From: Glaciecola sp047250385
GTDB lineage: Bacteria > Pseudomonadota > Gammaproteobacteria > Enterobacterales > Alteromonadaceae
Assembly (NCBI RefSeq): GCF_047250385.1
Contig: NZ_JBLBVM010000054.1
Coordinates: forward strand, 217,556-281,555
DNA: 64,000 bases
Direction: 5' to 3'
Within the stretch, counting starts at the first letter, position 1; each line of letters begins with the position of its first letter. Below, piece by piece: positions 32,593 through 41,521 of the stretch. Position numbers and translations under genes: made by a program. The notes under the pieces are model-generated. The model was not told where the DNA came from. It searched no databases and saw only the letters and a program-made list of their open reading frames with translations.

Positions 32593-35565
32593 ATGAGACA
32601 CACTAAATTTTCAAAAAAACGGTTGTCAGCCACCATCTCAATGTTATTGAGTACAGCTGTCATTAGCCCCGCTATTGCGCAAGAAGTTGATGCTGACGAA
32701 GTCGCAAGTGGACAAGTTGAAGTTATCGAGATTCAAGGTATTCGAGGCAGTTTAGCTCGTTCACTTGATATAAAGAAAAACTCTTCTGGAATCGTTGATG
32801 CGATTTCTGCAGAAGAAATGGGAAAATTCCCTGACACTAACCTAGCTGAATCTTTACAGCGAATTACGGGTGTAACAATTAGCCGTAATAACAACGAAGG
32901 TAGCCAAATTACTGTTCGTGGTTTTGGTCCAAGCTTTAACCTAATCACTTTGAATGGTCGTCAGATGCCTGGTACAGGTAACTCACGCTCGTTTGCCTTA
33001 GAAAACCTAGCATCGACTGGCGTTAGTGCACTTGAAGTTTATAAATCAAGTCGTGTTGATGTACCGAGTGGTGGTTTAGGTGCAACGGTTAATATTATTA
33101 CAGCCAAGCCATTAGCGAGTCCCGGATTAAAGTACTCTTTCTCTGCTAAAGGTATTTATGATCAGTCAAACGTTGCAGGTGATGATGTATCCCCTGAGTT
33201 TGCAGCTCTATATAGCCAAACATTCGCTGATAATACTATTGGTGTCTCACTTTCTGCTTCATATCAGGAACGTGATTTCCAACAGCAAAGTGCGAATATT
33301 CCGGGGTGGCAAGCGAATACAGGGCCATTCAATTCTGCGACAAGTTTCGTTGACCCTCGCCCAGATGCAGCAGATGAAGACGCTGATTTAGCGCAGGATC
33401 CTGTGCGCGATGGCAAAGTAGGCAATACCTTTTTACCTCGCCAAATCTCATATGATATATATGACAACCAACGTCAGCGCACCAATGCACATTTAACCTT
33501 GCAATATGCGCCAACTGATTCAATGACTTTTACCGCCGATGCGATGATAGCTGATACGGAACAAGCCGTTGAAGGTTATGGTTTTGGTATTTGGTTTAAC
33601 TTTGGTGGCAACGTCAACAGTTATGAACTTGATGAAAACGGAACTGCGATTCGCTTTAATGAATCAGATAACGATTTCGCTCATTCGCGCTCGGCATCAA
33701 CAACTGTTACTGAACAGCAATCAATTGGTTTCAATTGGGAATGGATCGTATCCGATACATTAGAGCTAGAACTTGATTACCATGATTCTAAAATTGAGAT
33801 TGATAATGGTCGCGACAAAGGCACTAACGCAGCGTCACTGTTAATTCTAGGCCCTAACAATATTGTAAATAAAACCTACGACTTTACGTCTGGTGGAGTT
33901 CCAAACTTCGATATCGTTTGGCCAAATGGAGAAGATGAGGCGCAAGCGGGCGATTTTGATCCTTTGTTTGCTCAGTTTTCTCGCGGCATGGGTGAGTCTA
34001 GTGTAGAGCAATTGCAGTTACATGGTGTGTGGTTACCCGTTGAAGATATGTTCCTAACCAAGGTGAAATTCGGTGCTTCAATGACCGAACAAACTTTTGG
34101 TGGACGCTCAGGGTTTAGTGGCAACCAAGGTCCGAATGGCTACAATGGCAACCAAGCTATCTTCCCAGATAGCATGTTTACCAGAAAAGATACCGGTGAC
34201 TTACTAGACGAATTCACTGGCAGTGGCGGCTTAACAACCGACTATTACTATGACTTCAATTTAGCAGAAGCACTTGGTCGCATGGCCGGATATTTCCCTG
34301 GCTTTACGACTGATCCGTTCAACTCTGCAGGTCAAACATCTCAAGTACTATTGACTGAAGAAACAGAGTCAATTTACGTAACCACTGAAATGTTCTTCGA
34401 ATTCTCAGACATGATACTTGATGTGAATGCCGGTCTTCGCTATGAACAAACTGACGTGCTAAGTACTAACTTGCAACGAGCAGAAGACTTCTTAGTTTGG
34501 TCCAACCCAACAGAATGGCAACTTCGTTTCCAAGAAGGCGGAGATACTTCAGTATCAGGTGGCGCGGACTATGATGTTCTCCTTCCTGCAATCGATTTGC
34601 GCTTAGAAGTAATGGAAGATATGTTCGTAAGAGCATCTTGGGGTAAGTCAATTACTCGTTCTTCTCTTGGTTCATTGATCGCTGGTCGCTCATTATCACC
34701 TAACCCTAAACCAGGCAGCCGAACAGGTTCAGCCGGTAATCCAGGTTTGGAACCTTATGAAGCGACTAACTTTGATTTGGCTTGGGAATGGTACTACGCG
34801 GATAGTAGCTACACATCAATCGGCTATTTCCGTAAAGACGTGAAAAACTTCATTTCTAACGGTCTTAACACTGTGACGTTTGATGGTTTACGCGACCCCT
34901 TCATTGGGCCTCGCGCAAATACAGCTCTTGCTCAGTTAGAGGCAGAAGGAACGCAACCGACTGTTACTGCAATTTGGGAGCGTATCATTGAAAATGGCGG
35001 CGGTGTAGACGATGCATGTTGTCAAACGCAAATCGTTCGTCAAAATGAAGATGACCCATTGGTTGAGTGGTTAGTAAACCAGCCAGTTAACAACCCTGAA
35101 GGTCAAGTTGTTGATGGTTTCGAAATGGCTATTCAGCATATGATTGGCGAAACTGGTTTTGGTATTTCAGTAAATGCTACGGTCGTTGATAGTGACTCTG
35201 CATACGATGTAAATAGCTTAGCCGTTCAAGCACCATTAACTGGCGTGAGTGACTCTGCTAACTTCCAAGTATTCTATGAAGATGATCATTGGTCAGTGAA
35301 GTTGACTCATACATGGCGTGATAGTTATTTGTTAGGTGTAGGTCAAGCGCAAGGTTCAGCTGATGCTCCTCCGCAGTTTGTTGCTGAAACCAATGTCACT
35401 GACTTTAGTGTGAACTATGACATGACTGAAGAACTCACGTTCTACCTTGAGGGCTACAACATTACGAACGAAGTTGAAGAAGGTTACGGTCGTTACCGCA
35501 ATCAGTTCCTCTTTGCTCGTCAATATGCACCTCGTTATGCTTTGGGAGCACGTTACACGTTCTAA
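32593..35565 (+). CDS. TonB-dependent receptor for beta-glucan oligosaccharides
   Basis: A protein of 990 residues with a signal peptide (1-29, ending AIAQ), a TonB-box-like EVIEIQG near 43, the plug (ISAEEMGKFPDTNLAESLQRI... ITVRGFGPSFNLITLNGRQMPG) and a barrel ending in RYALGARYTF with the terminal Phe typical of outer-membrane barrels. It matches the proteobacterial TonB receptor family linked to glycan uptake. It imports ligand across the outer membrane using TonB/ExbBD energy, encoded elsewhere. It follows the GH16 gene by 123 bp and precedes the halogenase/SapC/cupin cassette, with which such receptors often co-occur. A strong terminator follows 30 bp past its stop. Confidence 0.93.
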   Translation: MRHTKFSKKRLSATISMLLSTAVISPAIAQEVDADEVASGQVEVIEIQGIRGSLARSLDIKKNSSGIVDAISAEEMGKFPDTNLAESLQRITGVTISRNNNEGSQITVRGFGPSFNLITLNGRQMPGTGNSRSFALENLASTGVSALEVYKSSRVDVPSGGLGATVNIITAKPLASPGLKYSFSAKGIYDQSNVAGDDVSPEFAALYSQTFADNTIGVSLSASYQERDFQQQSANIPGWQANTGPFNSATSFVDPRPDAADEDADLAQDPVRDGKVGNTFLPRQISYDIYDNQRQRTNAHLTLQYAPTDSMTFTADAMIADTEQAVEGYGFGIWFNFGGNVNSYELDENGTAIRFNESDNDFAHSRSASTTVTEQQSIGFNWEWIVSDTLELELDYHDSKIEIDNGRDKGTNAASLLILGPNNIVNKTYDFTSGGVPNFDIVWPNGEDEAQAGDFDPLFAQFSRGMGESSVEQLQLHGVWLPVEDMFLTKVKFGASMTEQTFGGRSGFSGNQGPNGYNGNQAIFPDSMFTRKDTGDLLDEFTGSGGLTTDYYYDFNLAEALGRMAGYFPGFTTDPFNSAGQTSQVLLTEETESIYVTTEMFFEFSDMILDVNAGLRYEQTDVLSTNLQRAEDFLVWSNPTEWQLRFQEGGDTSVSGGADYDVLLPAIDLRLEVMEDMFVRASWGKSITRSSLGSLIAGRSLSPNPKPGSRTGSAGNPGLEPYEATNFDLAWEWYYADSSYTSIGYFRKDVKNFISNGLNTVTFDGLRDPFIGPRANTALAQLEAEGTQPTVTAIWERIIENGGGVDDACCQTQIVRQNEDDPLVEWLVNQPVNNPEGQVVDGFEMAIQHMIGETGFGISVNATVVDSDSAYDVNSLAVQAPLTGVSDSANFQVFYEDDHWSVKLTHTWRDSYLLGVGQAQGSADAPPQFVAETNVTDFSVNYDMTEELTFYLEGYNITNEVEEGYGRYRNQFLFARQYAPRYALGARYTF

Positions 35566-35595
35566 TTTAGGAACGTTCCAGAGGAAAATAGAACG

Positions 35596-35624
35596 AAAAA
35601 AGCCGATTTATCGGCTTTTTTTTT
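35596..35624 (+). terminator. Intrinsic terminator of the TonB receptor gene
   Basis: GCCGA, TTTA loop, TCGGC flanked by six A and a run of nine T. Confidence 0.9.
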
Positions 35625-35734
35625 ACCTATTTGTTGAATGATACGTAATAGATTTCATCGAGTATTCGCGTTAGATTATAGTTTGCAGTAGTATCGAAGC
35701 GCGTTTCTTATATTAAGAAATTTAAGGCAAGGCA

Positions 35735-37291
35735 ATGGATAAAAAAATCAAACGAATCGTTATACTTGGTGGAGGCTCGGCTGGCTGGCTAACCTGCGCA
35801 GTAATCGCTGCCGAACACTGTGCGAATGCTGAAAACGGTATACAGGTAACCTTGGTTGAATCACCTGATGTAAAACCAATCGGTGTTGGCGAAGGCACAT
35901 GGCCGACGATGCGCGGAACGTTAAGAAAAATAGGCGTTCGTGAAACTGATTTCTTCAAAGAGTGTGACGCCTCATTTAAGCAAGGTGCCAAATTTGCTAA
36001 ATGGGTGACGGGTGCCGACGATGATGCTTACTATCATCCACTCGTGTTACCACAAGGCTATAGCGAAGTTAACTTAGTGCCCTTTTGGAATGAAAATGCT
36101 GATCGCGTTTCCTTTGCCGATGCAGTGTCATTTCAGGGGCAGTTGTGTGAACACGGACTTGCCCCAAAACAGAATACAACGCCTGAGTATGCGCATATTG
36201 CCAATTACGCGTATCATCTTGATGCGGGTAAATTCTCGAGTTTTCTGCAAAAGCATTGCACCACAAAGTTAGGTGCGAAACATATTTTAGATCATGTGGT
36301 CAGCGTCAATAGTCATGATAACGGGGATATCCGTTCACTCACGACCAAACAACATGGCGAGATTGAAGGCGATCTATTCATTGATTGTTCTGGCTTTAAG
36401 TCCATGTTACTAGGCGAGCATTACGGAATTGAATTTCTTGAATGCAAGTCAGTGCTATTCAATGACACTGCACTCGCTGTTCATGTTCCTTATCCACGTT
36501 TCGATAGCCCAATTGCATCACACACCATTTCTACCGCGCAAAAAGCGGGCTGGATTTGGGATATTGGTTTACCGACTCGTCGCGGTGTGGGTTACGTTTT
36601 CTCTAGCGCACATACAACAACGGCCGCAGCGGAAGATGAGCTTCAGCGTTATCTCGATGGTATCAAAGGTGACAATGCTGGCCAATTGAGCCCACGTAAA
36701 ATTAATATTAATCCTGGTCATCGCAAAGTATTTTGGCATAAGAACTGCGTTGCAGTAGGTTTGTCAGCAGGATTTTTGGAGCCTTTAGAGGCTTCGGCAC
36801 TGGTATTAGTTGAACTTTCGGCAGCGATGATCAGCGAACAACTACCAGCCACCCGCAATGTAATGGACATTGTCGCAAAACGCTTTAATGAAAAGTTCCA
36901 ATATCGCTGGGATCGCATTATCGATTTCTTGAAGTTACATTATGTCCTCACAAAGCGCACCGACAGCGACTATTGGATTGATAACTGTCGTGAAGAAACT
37001 ATCCCTGATGGCTTATTAGAATTGTTAGAATTATGGCAACATCAGTCACCTTGGCACCATGATTTTACGCATGTTGACGAAGTTTTCCCCTCTGCCAGCT
37101 ATCAGTATGTGCTTTATGGCATGGGTTTTCATACCGATCAGCAGCTCACGGCAAAACAAGCACAAAATACGAAAATGGCCCACCAGCATTTAATGAAAAA
37201 CCAAGAGCTCACGCGTAAACTGGTAAATGGTTTGCCAACGAATCGTGACTTAATTGAAAAAATAAAGACATATGGTCTTCAAATGGTTTAA
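35735..37291 (+). CDS. Flavin-dependent tryptophan-halogenase-family protein
   Basis: A protein of 518 residues. The FAD-binding GGGSAGWL (12-19) is followed by PIGVGEGTWPTMR and the lysine in ASFKQGAKF (Lys82), equal to the catalytic Lys of PrnA-type halogenases. The halogenase signature WxWxIP appears as WIWDIG at 273-278, so the Pro is replaced by Gly. GFLEPLEASAL carries the conserved Glu. Family enzymes chlorinate or brominate tryptophan or other electron-rich substrates using FADH2. Orthologues next to TonB receptors and SapC genes are common in marine proteobacteria and remain functionally unexplained. It begins 110 bp past the receptor's terminator, so it likely has its own promoter. 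Confidence 0.85.
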   Translation: MDKKIKRIVILGGGSAGWLTCAVIAAEHCANAENGIQVTLVESPDVKPIGVGEGTWPTMRGTLRKIGVRETDFFKECDASFKQGAKFAKWVTGADDDAYYHPLVLPQGYSEVNLVPFWNENADRVSFADAVSFQGQLCEHGLAPKQNTTPEYAHIANYAYHLDAGKFSSFLQKHCTTKLGAKHILDHVVSVNSHDNGDIRSLTTKQHGEIEGDLFIDCSGFKSMLLGEHYGIEFLECKSVLFNDTALAVHVPYPRFDSPIASHTISTAQKAGWIWDIGLPTRRGVGYVFSSAHTTTAAAEDELQRYLDGIKGDNAGQLSPRKININPGHRKVFWHKNCVAVGLSAGFLEPLEASALVLVELSAAMISEQLPATRNVMDIVAKRFNEKFQYRWDRIIDFLKLHYVLTKRTDSDYWIDNCREETIPDGLLELLELWQHQSPWHHDFTHVDEVFPSASYQYVLYGMGFHTDQQLTAKQAQNTKMAHQHLMKNQELTRKLVNGLPTNRDLIEKIKTYGLQMV

Positions 37292-37342
37292 GCCATTTTT
37301 ACACCCTATGAATTTCTAAAATAATAATAAAAGAGAGTTTTT

Positions 37343-38050
37343 ATGGCGAAGCACCAACCACTAGATAATGTGACACACAAAGACCTTAAGGTGAATACAT
37401 CACATCACCCAAGCATGCTTGATAACGATAGTTACGCCCGCGTAGTACTTTCAGAATTAGCTTTCGCTCAAGCTGATTATCCCTTATTTTTGCGCAAAAA
37501 TGGCGAAACTGGGAAGTTTGAAATCATTGCAATGCTAGGTTTGAAGGAACAAGAAAATTTATTCGTTGATGACAAGGGATGGCATGCGCAATACGTACCG
37601 TTGAGCATTAGGCGTCGTCCATTTTTAATTGGTTTCCAAGGCTCTGATAACAACCAACCGACTGTTCATATTGATATGGAAAGCCCAAGAGTGAATGAGT
37701 CGGAAGGTGAACAAATATTTATGGCACAAGGTGGCCAAAGCCCATACTTGCAAAATATAAACTCCATCCTGCAAGCCCTGCATGAAGGTCTACCTCAAAC
37801 CGATACCTTTGCTGATTTATTGCAACAAGAATCGCTCATAGAGCCGGTAACACTCAATGTCGAGCTAAATAGCGGTGAAAAGCTCTCTATTGGTAGTTTG
37901 TACACCATTCATGAAGAAAACGTCGCTGAGCTTGATAAAGAAGCCTTAGGTCGCCTCCACCAGCATGGTTACTTACATGCTGTTTATATGATGATAGCGT
38001 CGGTGCAGAACGTAACGAAACTGATTGAAAGAAAGAATCAACGTGACTGA
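37343..38050 (+). CDS. SapC family protein
   Basis: A protein of 235 residues, no signal peptide. It has the SapC pattern: SYARVVLSELAFAQADYPLFLRK, MLGLKEQENLFVDDKGWHAQYVPLSIRRRPFLIGFQG, and EGEQIFMAQGGQSPYLQNI. The family takes its name from a Campylobacter fetus S-layer locus, but its biochemical function is unknown. It is 51 bp downstream of the halogenase and overlaps the cupin gene by 8 bp, so the three are one transcript. Confidence 0.88.
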   Translation: MAKHQPLDNVTHKDLKVNTSHHPSMLDNDSYARVVLSELAFAQADYPLFLRKNGETGKFEIIAMLGLKEQENLFVDDKGWHAQYVPLSIRRRPFLIGFQGSDNNQPTVHIDMESPRVNESEGEQIFMAQGGQSPYLQNINSILQALHEGLPQTDTFADLLQQESLIEPVTLNVELNSGEKLSIGSLYTIHEENVAELDKEALGRLHQHGYLHAVYMMIASVQNVTKLIERKNQRD

Positions 38051-39062
38051 GACAAAGCTGCCAGTAAGCAATAGTATTCCTGAAGTTAAACTAGATTGCG
38101 CTCAGGACTTCCCCGACGATATTGTTGAGGCTGGACTGCCGACTGTATTGAAAGGATATGTTGCGAACTGGCCAATTGTCGAAGCTGCGCTGAAATCGCC
38201 AAGTGCGGCGGCAGATTATATCAGTTCATTCTACAACAAACGTCCAGTTCACCTAATGCAGGCAGACTCTATTTGTAAAGGGCGTCTTTTTTATAACGAA
38301 GCACTTAATGGGTTTAACTTTACTCGTTCGCAAGTTGATTTAAGTGCAGTAATGCAGGAAATCCTAGCCACGGCTGATGACGTAAACTCATCGACTCGAT
38401 ATGTTGGATCAACCGCAGTTGATCACATTATGCCTGGGTTTAGAAATGAGAATGACATAGAACACTTGTCAAATAAAGCACTCATTAGTATTTGGATAGG
38501 TAATCAAAGTCGTATTTCTGCTCACTACGATGCGCCAGACAATATCGCCTGTGTTGTGGCTGGAAAACGTCGCTTTACCCTTTTCCCACCTGAGCAAATT
38601 GAAAACCTATATGTTGGACCGCTTGATTTTACACCCGCGGGCCAATCGGCGAGTTTAGTGGATTTTCATAAACCCGATTACGCGCGCTTCCCGAAATTCA
38701 AGGAAGCATTAAAGCACGCATTCGTGGCCGAATTAGAGCCCGGTGACGCGATATATATCCCCAGTATGTGGTGGCATCATGTAGAAAGCCTAGCGCCGTT
38801 TAATATCTTAATAAACTATTGGTGGCGACAAGTTGAAAACTTTGTGGGTGTGCCAAATGATGCCCTTTATCACGCGCTACTTAGCATCAAATCATTACCT
38901 AAAAATCAACGCCAAGCATGGAAGCACTTATTCGATCATTATGTGTTTGAACCCGATGAGCAAACGCATATTCCAGATGAACGAAAAGGGATATTGAGCC
39001 CGCTAAAAGACTCAACAGCGCGCCAATTAAGAGCGATGCTGATCAACAAACTGAATCGTTAG
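38043..39062 (+). CDS. Cupin_8/JmjC-like 2-oxoglutarate oxygenase
   Basis: I choose the GTG at 38043 (VTETKLP), eight bases inside the SapC stop region and with GAAAGAAAG upstream; a TTG at 38025 is the alternative. The 339-residue protein is a cupin_8 (JmjC-like) domain protein: iron ligands His161 and Asp163 in ISAHYDAPDN and a distal His245/246 in MWWHHVES, plus the CVVAGKRRFTLFPP strand typical of the family. Members are Fe(II)/2-oxoglutarate hydroxylases of proteins or small molecules. As the third gene of the halogenase/SapC cassette it may hydroxylate the same unknown substrate. It ends 36 bp before the convergent DUF4105 gene. Confidence 0.85.
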   Translation: MTETKLPVSNSIPEVKLDCAQDFPDDIVEAGLPTVLKGYVANWPIVEAALKSPSAAADYISSFYNKRPVHLMQADSICKGRLFYNEALNGFNFTRSQVDLSAVMQEILATADDVNSSTRYVGSTAVDHIMPGFRNENDIEHLSNKALISIWIGNQSRISAHYDAPDNIACVVAGKRRFTLFPPEQIENLYVGPLDFTPAGQSASLVDFHKPDYARFPKFKEALKHAFVAELEPGDAIYIPSMWWHHVESLAPFNILINYWWRQVENFVGVPNDALYHALLSIKSLPKNQRQAWKHLFDHYVFEPDEQTHIPDERKGILSPLKDSTARQLRAMLINKLNR

Positions 39063-39098
39063 GTTAACTTCAAGCAAAATAATGGCTGCAGAATTACT

Positions 39099-40910
39099 CT
39101 AAAAATAGTAATTAATCCCAAGCCCCCCACTGTGACCAAAGGCATCTCGAGAAATATTCATTTGAATCCCAAAGTTCTTTGAAATTCTCTTGTGACTTGA
39201 TATTTCGTAAGTTACTTGGTTGCTTTGTCCTGCAATTCGGCTTATTTCATATCCCAAGGAAATGTGTATTGGGATATTCGAAGTTAAACTCCCCACAATA
39301 TTCACTTTGGGCGTCACTTGAAAACTACCATTGTCTTCCACATTGTTACGAATACTGGCCTCAACACCATATTGCAGCCAGAAGGAGCCAGAAATATGCA
39401 TGTTATCGCCAATATAGCCTTTTGCAAAAAAGAGACTGGCAAAACGTTCGGTGTCTAAATAGACGCTTTCATATCCAAGGTGCATTGCCCATTCGTGCTC
39501 ATCATCACCGTACAAGCCGGTTTTACCAATTTCACTCTTGTAAACATCAACAAGATCAAGCTTGCGTAGTCTCAACTCAGGAGAAACTATAAGCTCAGTT
39601 TGCAAGAATACGAGCTTTCCTCCTTGCGCAACATCATCTGGCTTATCGGTTTGATTATAGTGGGCAGGCCTGAACTTTAAGTTAACACCATGAATACCAT
39701 TCAGGTTCAGATATTCACCACCAAACATGATGGGTGAGCGACTTAGAAGGTTTTTCTCTAAAAACGGCGATTGGCTTGATTTCTTTCGTAACGGGAAACT
39801 CAAGCGAAGCTTTTTGATATTATCGAAAAACTTTTTATCAGTATCTTCATCCAAGTGAGCATATGCGTATACCGACAAAACTTCAGCTAAATCAGCATCA
39901 ATCGTTTTCGCAATTTCACGCACAGGCGCCTTGCTGTCATCTAGTTGTGAGAGAGTATATTGAAGTTGCCCTTTTTCCTCTTCGGAAAGAGCATAATATT
40001 GACTAGAAAACTTAGTCTTATTGGAAGGTAAATAACTTGAATCCGCGATCATATCGTTATTGTTTAGGTACTCTATCAAATGCACTGGATAGAACAGCGG
40101 CTTGAATGACATCTCGGGCAACTCAGATGAAGCCTGAATAAATTTCAAAATTTCATAAGCGCAATTTCTATGAGTAAAGTAATAGGTAAAGTGCATAGAT
40201 TCTAGTTCTAGCAAGTGCAGCGCTAAAAGCTTTTGGGTATAGGGATCTAACTTAAGTTTATACTCATAAATATCACGACCTTCTAATTGAGAATAGCTGT
40301 GAGCCTGCTTATAGTATGATGTCTCTTTGTATTCGGTTGTATAAGATCCCCACAATCCCTTAAGCATATACGCAACAGGATTCTCACCCTCAGGAACAGT
40401 AGCACCAATGTTAAAAGTAGCGGATTTTAGATTTGCTTGACCTTGATCTAATTTGATAAACATGTGGCCAAAATATGAAGCTGGATTTCCCATATAACCA
40501 GCAGCAAAAATGATTGAAATGTTTTGAAGATTATCCAACTTAGACGCTATGGAAGGACACTTATTGAAGTTTGTTGGAGGCAAAGTGTTTACATGTGCTT
40601 GCAAGACTTCATAGGTGGCAGGGAACTGACAGTAATACTCTTCAACTAGGTTTTGCTTTGATAGTTCTGCCAAATAGGCAAGTGTTGCTTCGATTTCTTC
40701 TGATGGACGGAAATATTGTGTTGAAGAACTGAACAGCTTTCGATTAGTAAATTCAGTTTTGAAAATGCCATTGGATGTTTCGGAAGCGTGAAGCAGCCTG
40801 ACAAATTGCTTGGTAAAATTAGTGTTAGATTCTGAGCTTTGGCTGTGGAAAGCCAAAATAATTAATAGAAAGGCCGATAATAATCGGCCTTTTATTTGGT
40901 GCCAAATCAT
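39099..40910 (-). CDS. DUF4105 outer-membrane-type protein
   Basis: A protein of 603 residues with a signal peptide (about 1-27). The DUF4105 core (about 90-270) has IFAAGYMGNPASYFGHMFIKL, ATVPEGENPVAYMLKGLWGSY and a conserved TYYFTHRNCAYEILKF, a Cys/His/Asn-containing set that suggests a papain-like or NlpC-like peptidase fold. The last 200 residues are beta-strand-rich and end GINYYF, as in outer-membrane barrels. Its role is unknown. It follows the DUF3015 gene by 3 bp, so they are co-transcribed. It does not share strand or motif with the glucan genes around it. Confidence 0.82.
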   Translation of the reverse strand: MIWHQIKGRLLSAFLLIILAFHSQSSESNTNFTKQFVRLLHASETSNGIFKTEFTNRKLFSSSTQYFRPSEEIEATLAYLAELSKQNLVEEYYCQFPATYEVLQAHVNTLPPTNFNKCPSIASKLDNLQNISIIFAAGYMGNPASYFGHMFIKLDQGQANLKSATFNIGATVPEGENPVAYMLKGLWGSYTTEYKETSYYKQAHSYSQLEGRDIYEYKLKLDPYTQKLLALHLLELESMHFTYYFTHRNCAYEILKFIQASSELPEMSFKPLFYPVHLIEYLNNNDMIADSSYLPSNKTKFSSQYYALSEEEKGQLQYTLSQLDDSKAPVREIAKTIDADLAEVLSVYAYAHLDEDTDKKFFDNIKKLRLSFPLRKKSSQSPFLEKNLLSRSPIMFGGEYLNLNGIHGVNLKFRPAHYNQTDKPDDVAQGGKLVFLQTELIVSPELRLRKLDLVDVYKSEIGKTGLYGDDEHEWAMHLGYESVYLDTERFASLFFAKGYIGDNMHISGSFWLQYGVEASIRNNVEDNGSFQVTPKVNIVGSLTSNIPIHISLGYEISRIAGQSNQVTYEISSHKRISKNFGIQMNISRDAFGHSGGLGINYYF

Positions 40911-40913
40911 GGG

Positions 40914-41387
40914 CTAAACGTTTGTAGAACAGCTTTTCGCTGCTTGTGTTCCCATAATATTTAGGTACATATTTTCAGCTTTTTCAAGACGAGTTTTATC
41001 CGTATTGTCTTGATCAATCATCATTTCGCGCACTTCTTGAGTCAATGCAGTGCTTGAGTCTGTATCACAAGACATAATTGATGAAAGAGTATCGATAAAC
41101 TGCCCCTCGCCTTGAACAAAATTTTGCTCAAGTGATTCGTAAGTTTCATTGATAAAAACAGCAGTTGCATATTCAGAACCGCTGCAGGTTTCAGGACTAG
41201 CGGTTGCAGAAATTACAGCAGTAGTACCAACATCCCATATTACGTTAGACGTAACAGCCGCCCATGGTGTTGATGCAAACAAAGCTGCTCCAATGCCGCA
41301 ATCTTTATAAGGGTTAGGACCGTTTTGAGCCATTACTGCTGAAGAGCAAGCTAGGGATAAAAGCGACACTAGTATTAATTTTTTCAT
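40914..41387 (-). CDS. DUF3015-like exported protein
   Basis: A protein of 157 residues with a signal peptide (MKKLILVSLLSLACSSAVMA). The mature part begins QNGPNPYKDCGIGAALF and has ASTPWAAVTSNVIWDVGTTA and TASPETCSG, the pattern of DUF3015 proteins. Cysteines are spaced for disulfides. It lies upstream of DUF4105 with a 3-bp gap and seems to be its partner; function unknown. Confidence 0.72.
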   Translation of the reverse strand: MKKLILVSLLSLACSSAVMAQNGPNPYKDCGIGAALFASTPWAAVTSNVIWDVGTTAVISATASPETCSGSEYATAVFINETYESLEQNFVQGEGQFIDTLSSIMSCDTDSSTALTQEVREMMIDQDNTDKTRLEKAENMYLNIMGTQAAKSCSTNV

Positions 41388-41521
41388 TAAGAATCCTTGT
41401 TGTTTTTTATGATTTAATAGACCAGTTTCCTTGGGCCAAGGTAAAATATTGCATAATCATTTTTCGAAAGCAATAGCAATGAATACGAAAACTGATTGCA
41501 ACGAATTGAAATGTATATAAT

